Below are positions 18,736 through 29,110 of a stretch of DNA of 64,000 nt, piece by piece. The position numbers and the translations under genes were made by a program. The first letter of the stretch is position 1, and every line of letters starts with the position of its first letter. Source of the stretch: Bacteroidota bacterium (GTDB lineage: Bacteria > Bacteroidota > Bacteroidia > NS11-12g > UBA9320); the NCBI GenBank assembly GCA_013359235.1, contig JABWCE010000010.1:1-64000 (forward strand). The letters run 5' to 3'. The notes beneath the pieces were generated by a model. That model ran no database searches, was not told the origin of the DNA, and was given only the letters and a program-made list of their open reading frames with translations.

Positions 18736-20277
18736 TTATAATGGAATGTTTCCATGCTTTTTTCGAGGTAGATTGTCAACTTTGTTTTCAAGCATTTTAA
18801 ATGCTTTTATTAATTTACTCCTTGTTTCTTCTGGTAATATTACTTCATCAATAAAACCCCTTTCGGCAGCACGATAAGGATTTGCAAAAATACCGCCATA
18901 TTCTTCTTCTTTAGATTTTAAAGCCATTTCTTTATCGTTTGCTTCGTTTATTTCCTTTTTAAAAATTATTTCGGCTGCACCTTTTGCACCCATTACTGCT
19001 ATTTCGGCTGTGGGCCAAGCAAAATTTAAATCAGCTCCAATATGTTTACTGTTCATTACGTCATAAGCTCCGCCATAAGCTTTTCGGGTAATTACGGTTA
19101 CTCGTGGCACCGTTGCTTCGCAAAAAGCAAATAATAATTTAGCACCGTTTGTAATTATTCCATTCCATTCCTGATCGGTACCGGGTAAAAATCCGGGCAC
19201 ATCTTCAAAAACTAATAAAGGTATATTAAATGCATCGCAAAATCTTACAAACCTCGCAGCTTTTTGGCTGCTTTTTACATCTAAAACACCCGCCAGAAAT
19301 GCCGGTTGATTTGCAACTATACCAATATTTCTACCTGCCAGTTTTGCAAAACCTACAACTATATTTTCAGCAAAATTTTTATGAATTTCAAAAAAAGTGT
19401 CGCAATCTATTGTTCCATTTATAACTTCTCTTATGTCATAAGGTTGATTTGGATTTTCGGGTACAATATGTTTTAATTGCTCACGGGTTTCATCAGGTAA
19501 TATTGAATAATTTATTTCTATAGTTTTGTCTTCGCAATTTTGAGGCAAATAGCTCAAAAGTAATTTTAAATTATTTATTGCATCAAGTTCGTTTTTTGCC
19601 GAAATATGAGAAACTCCGGATTTTGAACTGTGAATGCTTGCCCCACCTAATTCTTCGCTGCTCACTTCTTCGTTTGTAACAGTTTTTACTACGTTTGGAC
19701 CTGTAACAAACATGTATGAAGTTTTTTCTACCATTATTATAAAATCAGTAATTGCCGGGCTGTAAACTGCACCTCCCGCACATGGTCCCATAATTACAGA
19801 TATTTGAGGAATAACGCCACTTGATAAAGTATTACGATAAAAAATATCAGCATAACCTCCAAGTGATACAACACCTTCTTGTATCCGTGCTCCACCACTA
19901 TCGTTCAATCCAATTACTGGTGCCCCGTTTTTCAAAGCCATATCCATAATTTTACAGATTTTTTCGGCATGAGTTTCACTTAGCGAGCCTCCAAATACGG
20001 TAAAATCTTGTGAAAATATAAATATCAATCTGCCATTTACTGTTCCGTAGCCTGTAACAACACCATCACCCGGATAATGTATTTTTTCCATTCCAAAATC
20101 GTAACTTCTATGTTTTACAAACGCATCTATTTCTTCAAAACTTCCTTCGTCAAGTAGTAATTCTATTCTTTCTCTGGCTGTAAGTTTTCCTTTTTTATGC
20201 TGCGATTGTATTTTATCAATTCCGCCTCCAAGCTTGCTTTGCTCACGCTTGGTTAATAATTTTTGTCTCTTGTCCAT
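18736..20277 (-). CDS. Acyl-CoA carboxylase carboxyltransferase subunit (propionyl-CoA carboxylase beta / methylmalonyl-CoA decarboxylase alpha family)
   Basis: [98 protein letters not shown]. Confidence 0.93.
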   Translation of the reverse strand: MDKRQKLLTKREQSKLGGGIDKIQSQHKKGKLTARERIELLLDEGSFEEIDAFVKHRSYDFGMEKIHYPGDGVVTGYGTVNGRLIFIFSQDFTVFGGSLSETHAEKICKIMDMALKNGAPVIGLNDSGGARIQEGVVSLGGYADIFYRNTLSSGVIPQISVIMGPCAGGAVYSPAITDFIIMVEKTSYMFVTGPNVVKTVTNEEVSSEELGGASIHSSKSGVSHISAKNELDAINNLKLLLSYLPQNCEDKTIEINYSILPDETREQLKHIVPENPNQPYDIREVINGTIDCDTFFEIHKNFAENIVVGFAKLAGRNIGIVANQPAFLAGVLDVKSSQKAARFVRFCDAFNIPLLVFEDVPGFLPGTDQEWNGIITNGAKLLFAFCEATVPRVTVITRKAYGGAYDVMNSKHIGADLNFAWPTAEIAVMGAKGAAEIIFKKEINEANDKEMALKSKEEEYGGIFANPYRAAERGFIDEVILPEETRSKLIKAFKMLENKVDNLPRKKHGNIPL

Positions 20278-20292
20278 TTTTTACAAGTTTTT

Positions 20293-21048
20293 TTACTTTT
20301 CAAGTTCTTTTTTCAGTTCATCGGTTAATTCAAGGTTATGGTACACAGCATTTATGTCTTCATCATCTTCAAGTTTTTCTATCATTTTCAAGAATTTTAA
20401 AGCCTCAGTTATGGGTAATGTTTTTGTATGTAAACAAATTCTTTGAAGCGATGCATTTTTAGCTTCAATACCTAATTCGTCAAGTTTTTTTTGCATTACT
20501 CCAAAATTTTCGAATGTTGTTGTTATTTCCAAATGGTTTTCATTTTTCTCTATTTCTTCGGCACCTGCGTCTATTAACTCGATTTCTGTATCTTCTTGTT
20601 CTTTACTTTCTATTGATTTTAGTGGAATTAAAAATACTCCTTTTTGAACAAAAATATGATTTAACGAGCCATTGGTGCCAAGATTACCTCCGCTTTTTAA
20701 AAAAATGCTTCTGATATTGGCAACGGTGCGTTTGGGGCTATCGGTAGCTGTTTCTATAAAAACCGCTACTCCTCCATTGCCATAACCCTCGTAGGTAAGT
20801 TCTTGATAGTTTTCACCATCTTTGCCAAGTGTTTTTTTAATTGCATTTTCAATTTTATCTTTTGGAATATTTGCTCCACGTGCATTTTGCAATGCTAATC
20901 GCAAATATGGATTGCCTTCGGGGTTTGCACCTCCATTTTTTACTGCAATTACTATATCTTTTAGAATTCGTGTAAAAAGTTTTGATTTACGCTTGTCTTG
21001 TGTGCCTTTGCGGTGTTTTATATTTGCCCACTTACTATGACCTGACAT
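20293..21048 (-). CDS. yebC: YebC/PmpR (TACO1) family protein
   Basis: MSGHSKWANIKHRKGTQDKRKSKLFTRILKDIVIAVKNGGANPEGNPYLRLALQNARGANIPKDKIENAIKK. The MSGHSKW start is at 21048. Confidence 0.95.
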   Translation of the reverse strand: MSGHSKWANIKHRKGTQDKRKSKLFTRILKDIVIAVKNGGANPEGNPYLRLALQNARGANIPKDKIENAIKKTLGKDGENYQELTYEGYGNGGVAVFIETATDSPKRTVANIRSIFLKSGGNLGTNGSLNHIFVQKGVFLIPLKSIESKEQEDTEIELIDAGAEEIEKNENHLEITTTFENFGVMQKKLDELGIEAKNASLQRICLHTKTLPITEALKFLKMIEKLEDDEDINAVYHNLELTDELKKELEK

Positions 21049-21101
21049 TTTGTTTGGCAAAGATAAACCTTTGTGTTTTTTTTTATTTCAAAAAAAATTA
21101 A

Positions 21102-21136
21102 ATAAAAAAAAATCCCTATGTATTACAAAGGGATTT
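21102..21136 (-). terminator. Probable terminator for the minus-strand T9SS protein
   Basis: On minus strand AAATCCCT-N11-AGGGATTTTTTTTT. Confidence 0.7.
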
Positions 21137-21159
21137 CTTATTTATTGGCTAAATAAAAA

Positions 21160-21888
21160 TTAATTTATTAAAACTTTAAATCTTTTTGATTCGTTTCCAA
21201 CTTTCAATTCATAAAAGTAAAGTCCAGATTGAAGTTCTGAAGTGTTTAATTTTATTGAATTTGAACCTGCAGTTTGTTTATCGTTTTCGGTTGAGATTAC
21301 AACTTTGCCGTTCAAATCGTATAATGATAGGCTAACGGTATTGGGATTTATCAATTCATAGCTTATTTCAACATATTCTTTTGCAGGATTTGGAGAAGCA
21401 TTAACGTTGGTAGCTAAAGCATTTATATTTCCTATTGTTTTTGCATCAGCACTCATATTTACAGTAGTACATCCGTTGTTGTTTGATGTGTTTGGGTCTG
21501 AAACTTCTTTTAAACCGGCAATTCTTTTTTGAATAATAAACCCTGCACAAAAATTTGCATTAGAAACTTCTTGACCAAAGTTTAAAGCAAAATTTGGGTA
21601 TTTGAATACAATTGATGAATCTTTCATTATATCTTTATTTAATACACTGCCCATCAATGTACCATTTACAAGTACGTTGTTGATAGATAAATACCAGAAA
21701 ATAGTATCGCCAGTGTGCAAATTATCTGGTCCTAAGTTTTTAAACTCATAATGCAAATTGAAAACTTGTTGTGCTTTAATTAACTGACCATTTGAAGGTG
21801 AAACCATTTTGCCTTCCATATCGCATGAACGCTGCGAAAATGCAGCAACAGTGATAAATAATAATAGAATTGTAAGTATATTTTTCAT
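21160..21888 (-). CDS. Exported T9SS type A sorting domain-containing protein
   Basis: Signal peptide; C-term NASPNPAKEYVEISYELINPNTVSLSLYDLNGKVVI...LQSGLYFYELKVGNESKRFKVLIN. Confidence 0.85.
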   Translation of the reverse strand: MKNILTILLLFITVAAFSQRSCDMEGKMVSPSNGQLIKAQQVFNLHYEFKNLGPDNLHTGDTIFWYLSINNVLVNGTLMGSVLNKDIMKDSSIVFKYPNFALNFGQEVSNANFCAGFIIQKRIAGLKEVSDPNTSNNNGCTTVNMSADAKTIGNINALATNVNASPNPAKEYVEISYELINPNTVSLSLYDLNGKVVISTENDKQTAGSNSIKLNTSELQSGLYFYELKVGNESKRFKVLIN

Positions 21889-21944
21889 TTTCTTTAAATT
21901 TTTTTACATCTCAAAAATACTAATAATTATATTTAAAAATAATA

Positions 21945-24908
21945 TCACTCTAAAATATTTTTAATGTCTTCAATCTCTAATTTTTTATAAAATGATTCTT
22001 CGGCAAGTATCAAATCCGAAGCTAAGTGTAGTTTTTTGTTCTGTAGGTTGAGAATTTTTTCTTCAACTGTATTTTTTGAAATAAATTTATAGCTGAAAAT
22101 TTTTTTAGTTTGCCCAATTCTGTGAGTGCGGTCAATTGCTTGAAGTTCTACCGATGGGTTCCACCATGGATCTACAATAAATACATAGTCGGCTGCTGTA
22201 AGTGTAAGACCGGTTCCTCCGGCTTTAAGCGATACAAGAAATATTGAAATATTGCTCGATTCCTGAAATATTTTAACTTGTGATTGTCGTTGAGCAGCGC
22301 TGTAACTGCCATCAAAATAGCAATAGTTCAAACCCTCAGCATCAAATGCCTTTCTTATGATTTTAAGTTGCTCAACAAACTGCGAATAAATAAGAATTTT
22401 ATGTCCGCTTTCTATTGCTGTATGAGTTCTATCAAGCATTTCAATAAATTTTCCTGAGTTGCCATTGTATGTATTATCGGTTAATAACGGATGGTTGGCA
22501 ATTTGTCTTAGTTTTGTAAGTCCAACAATTACATTCATTTTTTCTTTGTTCAATCCATTGTTTTCAATGTTTTGAAGTATTTGGTTTCTAAACTTAGATT
22601 TGGTTTCTTCATATATTTTTTCTTGCTCGGGTGTCATGTCGCAATACAAAATCTGCTCGGTTTTTTCGGGAAGTTCTTTTGCTACTTGTAGTTTGGTACG
22701 CCTTAAAATAAAAGGTTTAACTATGGTTTTTAGTTCATCAAGTTTTTCTTGATTATTGTCTTTTTCAATAGGATTAACATAATTTTCTTCAAAAAATTTT
22801 AAACCACCAAGCAATCCGGGATTTGTGAATGAAAGTTGCGACCAGAGGTCTCTTACCGAGTTTTCAACTGGTGTACCCGTCAACACTAATTTATAATTGC
22901 TATGCAAATTTCTTACAGTTTTTGAAATCATACTGTATGGATTTTTAATGTTTTGACTTTCGTCTAAAATAATGTAATGAAAATTAAAGTTTTTAAATAA
23001 TTCTTCGTCGTTTCTAAGAGTTCCATAAGTACTAATTACTAAATCGTAGTTTGCAAAACTCTTGTTATTTTTTAATCGCGATTGTCCAATATGCTCATAA
23101 GTTTTGAGTGTGGGTGTAAATTTTTTTGCTTCGTTTTTCCAGTTGTAAATTAACGATGTAGGAACTATAAGTAACGAGGTTTTTCGGCTGTTTTCAGCAT
23201 TTTTATTAGAAAATAGATTTAATTGATTATTTGTAATAATATTATTTTCATCTCCAGAAATTACTTTGTTTTCTTCTTTTTCATTTTGTAAAAGTGCCAG
23301 TGTTTGTATGGTTTTTCCTAAACCCATATCATCAGCAAGACAACCTCCAAAACCAAATTTTTTTAGAAAGTAAAACCAGTTGAAACCCGCTTTCTGATAA
23401 TTTCGCAATTCGCCTTTGAAGCCCGCCGGCAGTGGTTTTTCTTCTATTTCTGTATATTGTCTTAATCCTTCAAGTTTTGTTTGTATATTTTCAGTTGTTT
23501 CAAAGGTACCAAGCAAACCCCAATGCAGTTTTTTTATTTTTATAGAATCGTTGCCTTCGTCAAAATTAAAAATAGTTTTAAATTTACTCATCCATTCTTC
23601 GGGTATCAGGGCTATTTCGCCATTGGGCAAAATATATTCACGATTGTTATCAATAATATTTTTTCTGAGTTTTATAAATGGTATTTCAAAATCACCAAAC
23701 CATACTTTTGTAGAAATATCAAACCAGTCGCGGTGATCGCTTATTTCAATTTTTAAATTTTTTTGCCCTAAAAAAAAGTTGTTTTTACCAATGTTTTGTA
23801 TTATTTCAAAGTCGCGTCCTTCGAGGTTTTTTATGTTTTTTTCAAGCCAATTGAGTACTACGTATTTTTGTAAAGTTTCATCTTCTAAAGTATCTTCAAA
23901 ATAGTTTTTATTTAGCACAAAAACCGAACCTTCAAATTGTATAAGCCCTAAAGATTCAATAAATTGTCGTTTGTGTTCTTCCCAATCGCGGCTTCTTTTG
24001 TATTTTTTGAATATAAAATTTTCTCCTTGTTTTTCGTAAATAACATGTGCTATTTTTTTTGAGTGATATGGAAAAATGTGTCCATCGTAACAGAACGAAA
24101 GTATAAATCCATATTTGTTGTTAAGAATTTTTTCAAGTTTTAAAATTGCCGAAGCCTTCTGTTTTTCTTGAATTATTTCAAATCCATCGGATTTTACATT
24201 GAATTTTTCGATAATATCAAGCCCAAATTTTTTAAAGAATATTTCTTCCGACCTACGGTTTACTGAAATATAATATTTCGAAAAAAATGGTTCAATTTTT
24301 CTCCCATCAATATTTTCTATCGTAAGCAAATTGTTGCCTACTATAATATTTGCCGGCTCGCAGGTGAGCAACAAACCATTGCCGTTGAGTTTTAGCCTTT
24401 CGTCATTTAATTTTATAGTTATGTAATATCTTGTTTCGGTTTCGTTTCGTATAAAGTGAAAAAGCACGTTAATATTATTGGTAAAAACATTTAGCTTTTT
24501 GTAAGTTGGGTTTTTACTGTCGCTTGATAAATATATGTTTTCTTTATCAATAAAATTCAATGCTTCATTTAGTTTTCTTTCAATAAATGGACGAATTGTG
24601 GATTGATAAAGTTTGTCATCGCATTTCTTTTCAAAAAATTCTTTTGGGCGTAATTTTTCTTTTCTGTAAAATTTTTTAGTAATGTTTTCGGCAGAAATTT
24701 CATCTAAAATTTTTATAGCCTGAAAGTCGTTTTCGTTTAAAATATTTTTATATAAACCGGCATTTGCAAATATCAATTTTTGATTAGTAAGCGAAAATTT
24801 ACCATTTTGCATTTTTTCTACCAGAAAAGGTTCTATTATCAAGCCTAAATACTGGTTTGAAACTACAGAATAAACAAAGCCTATATTAGCCTTTTCAGAA
24901 ATTTGCAT
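21945..24908 (-). CDS. SNF2/SWI2-family DEAD-like helicase
   Basis: LADDMGLGKTIQTLALL, ILDESQNIKNP, LVLTGTPVENSVRDLWS, LVSLKAGGTGLTLTAADYVFIVDPWWNPSVELQAIDRTHRIGQ. Confidence 0.95.
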   Translation of the reverse strand: MQISEKANIGFVYSVVSNQYLGLIIEPFLVEKMQNGKFSLTNQKLIFANAGLYKNILNENDFQAIKILDEISAENITKKFYRKEKLRPKEFFEKKCDDKLYQSTIRPFIERKLNEALNFIDKENIYLSSDSKNPTYKKLNVFTNNINVLFHFIRNETETRYYITIKLNDERLKLNGNGLLLTCEPANIIVGNNLLTIENIDGRKIEPFFSKYYISVNRRSEEIFFKKFGLDIIEKFNVKSDGFEIIQEKQKASAILKLEKILNNKYGFILSFCYDGHIFPYHSKKIAHVIYEKQGENFIFKKYKRSRDWEEHKRQFIESLGLIQFEGSVFVLNKNYFEDTLEDETLQKYVVLNWLEKNIKNLEGRDFEIIQNIGKNNFFLGQKNLKIEISDHRDWFDISTKVWFGDFEIPFIKLRKNIIDNNREYILPNGEIALIPEEWMSKFKTIFNFDEGNDSIKIKKLHWGLLGTFETTENIQTKLEGLRQYTEIEEKPLPAGFKGELRNYQKAGFNWFYFLKKFGFGGCLADDMGLGKTIQTLALLQNEKEENKVISGDENNIITNNQLNLFSNKNAENSRKTSLLIVPTSLIYNWKNEAKKFTPTLKTYEHIGQSRLKNNKSFANYDLVISTYGTLRNDEELFKNFNFHYIILDESQNIKNPYSMISKTVRNLHSNYKLVLTGTPVENSVRDLWSQLSFTNPGLLGGLKFFEENYVNPIEKDNNQEKLDELKTIVKPFILRRTKLQVAKELPEKTEQILYCDMTPEQEKIYEETKSKFRNQILQNIENNGLNKEKMNVIVGLTKLRQIANHPLLTDNTYNGNSGKFIEMLDRTHTAIESGHKILIYSQFVEQLKIIRKAFDAEGLNYCYFDGSYSAAQRQSQVKIFQESSNISIFLVSLKAGGTGLTLTAADYVFIVDPWWNPSVELQAIDRTHRIGQTKKIFSYKFISKNTVEEKILNLQNKKLHLASDLILAEESFYKKLEIEDIKNILE

Positions 24909-24986
24909 CTATTTTTTTGAGTGATTACAAACTTTCAAAAATAATTATAATTTTAAAGGCATTAAAAAACTATTTAATTTGCCTTT

Positions 24987-26018
24987 ATGATAGTTGATTT
25001 AAGAAGTGATACTGTAACAAAACCAGGCAAAGAAATGCTTAATGCAATGTGTAATGCCCAAACAGGCGATGATGTATTTGGCGAAGATTTAAGTGTAAAC
25101 TTGCTTCAAAACCGTACTGCAAGTTTTTTTGGAGCCGAAGCCGCACTGTTTTTCCCAAGCGGTACAATGGCAAACCAGGTTGCAATAATGGCTCATACAA
25201 ATCAAGGTGATGAAGTAATTTGCGATTATACTTCACATGTTTATCGGTATGAAGGGGGTGGCATTGCTGCAAATGCTGGTGCTTCGGTTCGGTTGTTAAA
25301 TGGCGTTAGAGGTATTTATGGAAAAAAAGAAATTATAGATAACATAAATTCTGATGATATACATTTTCCAAAAAGCAAGCTAATTGTAGTTGAAAATACT
25401 GTAAATAAAGGTGGAGGAGCTTGTTGGAAACAAAATCAGATTGAAGAAGTGTGGGAAACATCAAAAAAATATAATTTAAAACTTCACTTAGATGGTGCAA
25501 GGCTATGGAATGCTTTAATTGCAACAAAAATAAAACCTTCAAATTTTGGAAAATGGTTTGATAGCATTTCGGTATGCTATAGCAAAGGCATGGGCTGCCC
25601 GGTTGGGTCTGTTTTAATGGGCAAAGCCGATTTTATAAATAAAGCAAAAAGAATTAGAAAACGTATGGGCGGTGGTATGCGACAAGCCGGATACCTTGCT
25701 GCTGCTTGTTTGTATGCTTTAGAAAATAATTTTTTGCGAATAGAAAATGATCATATAAAAGCAAAAACTATTGAAAACGTATTGAAAAACATAGATTGTG
25801 TTTTAGAAATATTGCCTGTTGAAACAAATATTATTCTATTTAAGCTTGAAACCGTTGAAAAAGCAAATAGCTTTATCAATATTTTAAACAAAAAAAATAT
25901 ACTTGCTCTTTCTACGGGTGGTGGTTGGGTTAGGTTTGTTACACATATTGATATTACCGAACAAATGATTTCTTTTTTAGTTAAAGAACTCAAGAATTTG
26001 AATAATATAAAATTTTAA
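24987..26018 (+). CDS. ltaE: Low-specificity L-threonine aldolase / beta-eliminating lyase
   Basis: VDLRSDTVTKPGKEMLNAMCNAQTGDDVFGED; FPSGTMANQVAIMAH; LHLDGARLWNA; SVCYSKGMGCPVGSVLMG. Confidence 0.93.
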   Translation: MIVDLRSDTVTKPGKEMLNAMCNAQTGDDVFGEDLSVNLLQNRTASFFGAEAALFFPSGTMANQVAIMAHTNQGDEVICDYTSHVYRYEGGGIAANAGASVRLLNGVRGIYGKKEIIDNINSDDIHFPKSKLIVVENTVNKGGGACWKQNQIEEVWETSKKYNLKLHLDGARLWNALIATKIKPSNFGKWFDSISVCYSKGMGCPVGSVLMGKADFINKAKRIRKRMGGGMRQAGYLAAACLYALENNFLRIENDHIKAKTIENVLKNIDCVLEILPVETNIILFKLETVEKANSFINILNKKNILALSTGGGWVRFVTHIDITEQMISFLVKELKNLNNIKF

Positions 26019-26073
26019 TCAATATAATTGAAATTTATTAATTTATATTTGAATCAATTTATTAAAAATCACA

Positions 26074-28428
26074 ATGTTCATTAAAAGATTACAAAACCCT
26101 TTTCTTGTTTTATTTATTACAATTTTTACACTTTTACCAAAAAAAAGTTTTACTCAAGATTTAAAGCCAAAAGACTGGCGAAACCTTACAGGATATTGGA
26201 AATTTCAAAATGCAAAAAACTTAACAAAAGCTACTTTTGGCAACGACCTTATGCTTATAGGAACTCATTCGTGGGTCAAAGGACCTTCTTATGATGATAC
26301 AGCTATAAGAATAGGGATTGGAAGTTATTACAAATGCAAACACAATATTGCTCCTAATGGAGGCGGAGATTCTGTAAATCGCTATACTATGATGTATGAT
26401 TTCAAAATTTTAAGCTTAAATAAATGGCATACTTTTTTTCAAACAGATACAACAAACAGCAATGATGGCGAGTGTTTTATAAGACCCAATACTGGTACAA
26501 ACCCTGGTAGGATAGGCACGGCAGCTACTTCTTATACTAATGATTCTGTTTTTCCAAATAAATGGTATAGACTAGTGATTTCGGTTAATAACGGAAATTT
26601 TTATCGGTATTATCTCAATGGAAAATTAATTTTGGAAGGCGATACACAAGATATAGATGACCGCTTTGCGCTTACGCCAAAAGTTTTGTTTTTTGCAGAT
26701 AATAATCAGGAAGATGATACAATTGATATAGCTTCAATTGCCATTTTTGACACTTGTCTTTCTACAAACGATATTTCAAAAATTGGCACTATTGAACCTT
26801 GCATTGCAAAACCACCTATTGTTGATATTGGAAACGATACATTTTTATGCCAGAATGATGAAATAAACCTTAATGCAGGTAATAATTTTGTAAAATATCA
26901 ATGGTCAAATGGCTCTTCACTTCCTTTTGTAAGTTTTTCAGGCAATTCACTTGGATTAGGTAAAAAATATGTATGGGTGAAAATTGTAGATAAAAACGGC
27001 TGCTCCGCTAGCGATACAATAATGCTTAATGTAATAGCTTCGCCCAAAAATGATATTGGCAAAGACACATCTCTTTGCGAAGGAAACAAAATAAAACTAA
27101 ATGGCGGGACAGATACTTCGTATAAATATGTATGGAAAAATATTTTTTCTAATAAAATTATTTCTACTGCAAGTAGCATTATCATTGATACAACAGGAAA
27201 ATATTGGTTGCAAGTAAAATCAAAAGATGGCTGCATAGCCGAAGATAGCATAATTGTTTCTTATTATAAAAACCCACCAAAGCCCGAAATTAAAATAATG
27301 GGAAATAAATCATTCTGCACGGGCGATAGCGTTAAACTTATAGCACCAACGGGCTATTCAATTTATTCATGGTCTAATGGCAAAAATGGGAATCCTATTT
27401 TTATAAATTCAAATAACTTTATTTCTTTGCAAGTGACAGATAATAATAAATGTACCAGTCTATGGTCTGACACTTTAAAAATAACAGTATTTCAAAACCC
27501 CTCACCCCCTATAATTGAAATAAAACCCGATACTGTTTTTTGCAGTGGAGATAGCGTTACTCTTAGTGTAAACAATGTTTTTAAAGAATACAAATGGAAC
27601 AACGGTACTTCAAATAATTCAATAGTTGTAAAGCAATCAGGCTGGTACAATTTAATGGTTATTGATTCAAATGGCTGTAAAAGCAATTATTCAAAAAATG
27701 TAAATATTTATGAACTTCCAACACCCGAAAAACAAAAAATCAATATTTTGGGCAATACAGAGTTTTGTAGTGGCGATTCGGTCGTTTTGTCAACAAAAGA
27801 AGGATTTTCTGGCTATGTATGGAATGATAGTTTTTCAAAAATTAAGAGAACAATATACAAAACAGGAAATTTTAAAGTAAAAGTGCAAAATGCCGATGGA
27901 TGCTTTAGCAATTGGAGCGATGAAATTGAAATAATTGTTAACCCTACACCTCTTAAACCCACTATAAAAATTGAAAAAAACGATACCTTAATGAGCAGTA
28001 TAATAGCCGAAGATTATTTTTGGTTTTTAAATTCTATTGATATATCAAATAACGATTTTAAAATTTATGCTCCACAAAGTGGCTATTACAAGCTTAAAAT
28101 TGCAGATAAAAACTGTTTCTCATCATTTTCAGATTCTGTTTACTACAAAAAATTGAATATTATCAAATCACAAAACAAAGAATCAACATTACTATTTCCA
28201 AATCCTGCAAATGGTTTGATAAGTGTTTATTTGAAAAATAAATCTGCATCAAATAATATAAATATTGAGATTTATGATATAACAGGTGTGAAAATTTGCT
28301 GTAAAAACGAGTTAAACGCTAATGATAATTGTTTAAAAATAAACACAACAGATTTAAAAAACGGAATGTATTATTTGAAAATATATTTCGAAAATTTTAC
28401 AGAAACCATAAAGTTTGAAAAAAATTAG
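26074..28428 (+). CDS. Secreted LamG-like / Ig-repeat T9SS type A sorting domain protein
   Basis: N-term GYWKFQNAKNLTKATFGNDL...NGNFYRYYLNGKLILEGDTQD (LamG-like); repeated CxGDSVxLxxxxGxxxYxWSNG modules; C-term LLFPNPANGLISVYLKNKS...LKNGMYYLKIYFENFTETIKFEKN. Confidence 0.85.
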   Translation: MFIKRLQNPFLVLFITIFTLLPKKSFTQDLKPKDWRNLTGYWKFQNAKNLTKATFGNDLMLIGTHSWVKGPSYDDTAIRIGIGSYYKCKHNIAPNGGGDSVNRYTMMYDFKILSLNKWHTFFQTDTTNSNDGECFIRPNTGTNPGRIGTAATSYTNDSVFPNKWYRLVISVNNGNFYRYYLNGKLILEGDTQDIDDRFALTPKVLFFADNNQEDDTIDIASIAIFDTCLSTNDISKIGTIEPCIAKPPIVDIGNDTFLCQNDEINLNAGNNFVKYQWSNGSSLPFVSFSGNSLGLGKKYVWVKIVDKNGCSASDTIMLNVIASPKNDIGKDTSLCEGNKIKLNGGTDTSYKYVWKNIFSNKIISTASSIIIDTTGKYWLQVKSKDGCIAEDSIIVSYYKNPPKPEIKIMGNKSFCTGDSVKLIAPTGYSIYSWSNGKNGNPIFINSNNFISLQVTDNNKCTSLWSDTLKITVFQNPSPPIIEIKPDTVFCSGDSVTLSVNNVFKEYKWNNGTSNNSIVVKQSGWYNLMVIDSNGCKSNYSKNVNIYELPTPEKQKINILGNTEFCSGDSVVLSTKEGFSGYVWNDSFSKIKRTIYKTGNFKVKVQNADGCFSNWSDEIEIIVNPTPLKPTIKIEKNDTLMSSIIAEDYFWFLNSIDISNNDFKIYAPQSGYYKLKIADKNCFSSFSDSVYYKKLNIIKSQNKESTLLFPNPANGLISVYLKNKSASNNINIEIYDITGVKICCKNELNANDNCLKINTTDLKNGMYYLKIYFENFTETIKFEKN
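26817..28150 (+). repeat. About six tandem Ig-like/SprB-type modules (protein-level repeat, last one degenerate)
   Basis: Units around DTFLCQNDEINLNAG, DTSLCEGNKIKLNGG, NKSFCTGDSVKLIAP, DTVFCSGDSVTLSVN, NTEFCSGDSVVLSTK and a Cys-less NDTLMSSIIAEDYFWF. Confidence 0.7.
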
Positions 28429-28465
28429 TTTAACACAGATAATTAAAATTTTTTAAAAATCAATT

Positions 28466-29110
28466 TCATTTTTTTCGTTTAAAATCTCCTCTTTTCCATG
28501 CTTTTACAAATTCGCTCCAAGCAATTGGACTCAATATATTCATAGGCTGCATTTGTCCGGCATAATACAATTTTTTAACTTGTTCCTGCATGTAATAACT
28601 TTGGTTTTCTTTGCCATCCATAGACAATATTTCATCTCTCAATGCTTCGCGTTCCATATTATCACGTGCCCTCTCAAGGTCAGAATCTGGTATGTCAGTT
28701 TTTACAAAATATTGGTCAAAAAGTTCACGGTTGGGCAAAGGGCTAATAACAACCTCGTCAAGATAAATGGTATCAGGGGCAAGCAGTTTTATTAGTGAGT
28801 ATTTGTATCCTTGAAAGGTATCGGGAAGCAAAAATTCAGAAATTTTATAACCTAAAAGCTCAAAAACTAGTTTTTCACCCTTTTTTGCTACAAGAGTAAA
28901 ATATCCGTTATGGTCTGCAACTGTGCCTCTACGTGTGCCAGGTATTGTAATTACTGTATATGAAAGTGGCTGAAGACTATCAGCACTAAGTACTAATCCC
29001 GTAAATTGAATATATTCTTCTTTGGCAGACTGGCTATAAAGATTACCACCAAAAAACAAAAACAAACTCAATAAAACATAACTCGAAAAATTGCTTTTTA
29101 AAAAATTCAT
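28466..29110 (-). CDS. Exported protein with carboxypeptidase-D regulatory-like domain
   Basis: Signal peptide from MNFLKSNFSSYVLL; FTGLVLSADSLQPLSYTVITIPGTRRGTVADHNGYFTLVAKKGEKLVFELLGYK. ATG at 29110 overlaps the chrA stop. Confidence 0.75.
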   Translation of the reverse strand: MNFLKSNFSSYVLLSLFLFFGGNLYSQSAKEEYIQFTGLVLSADSLQPLSYTVITIPGTRRGTVADHNGYFTLVAKKGEKLVFELLGYKISEFLLPDTFQGYKYSLIKLLAPDTIYLDEVVISPLPNRELFDQYFVKTDIPDSDLERARDNMEREALRDEILSMDGKENQSYYMQEQVKKLYYAGQMQPMNILSPIAWSEFVKAWKRGDFKRKK

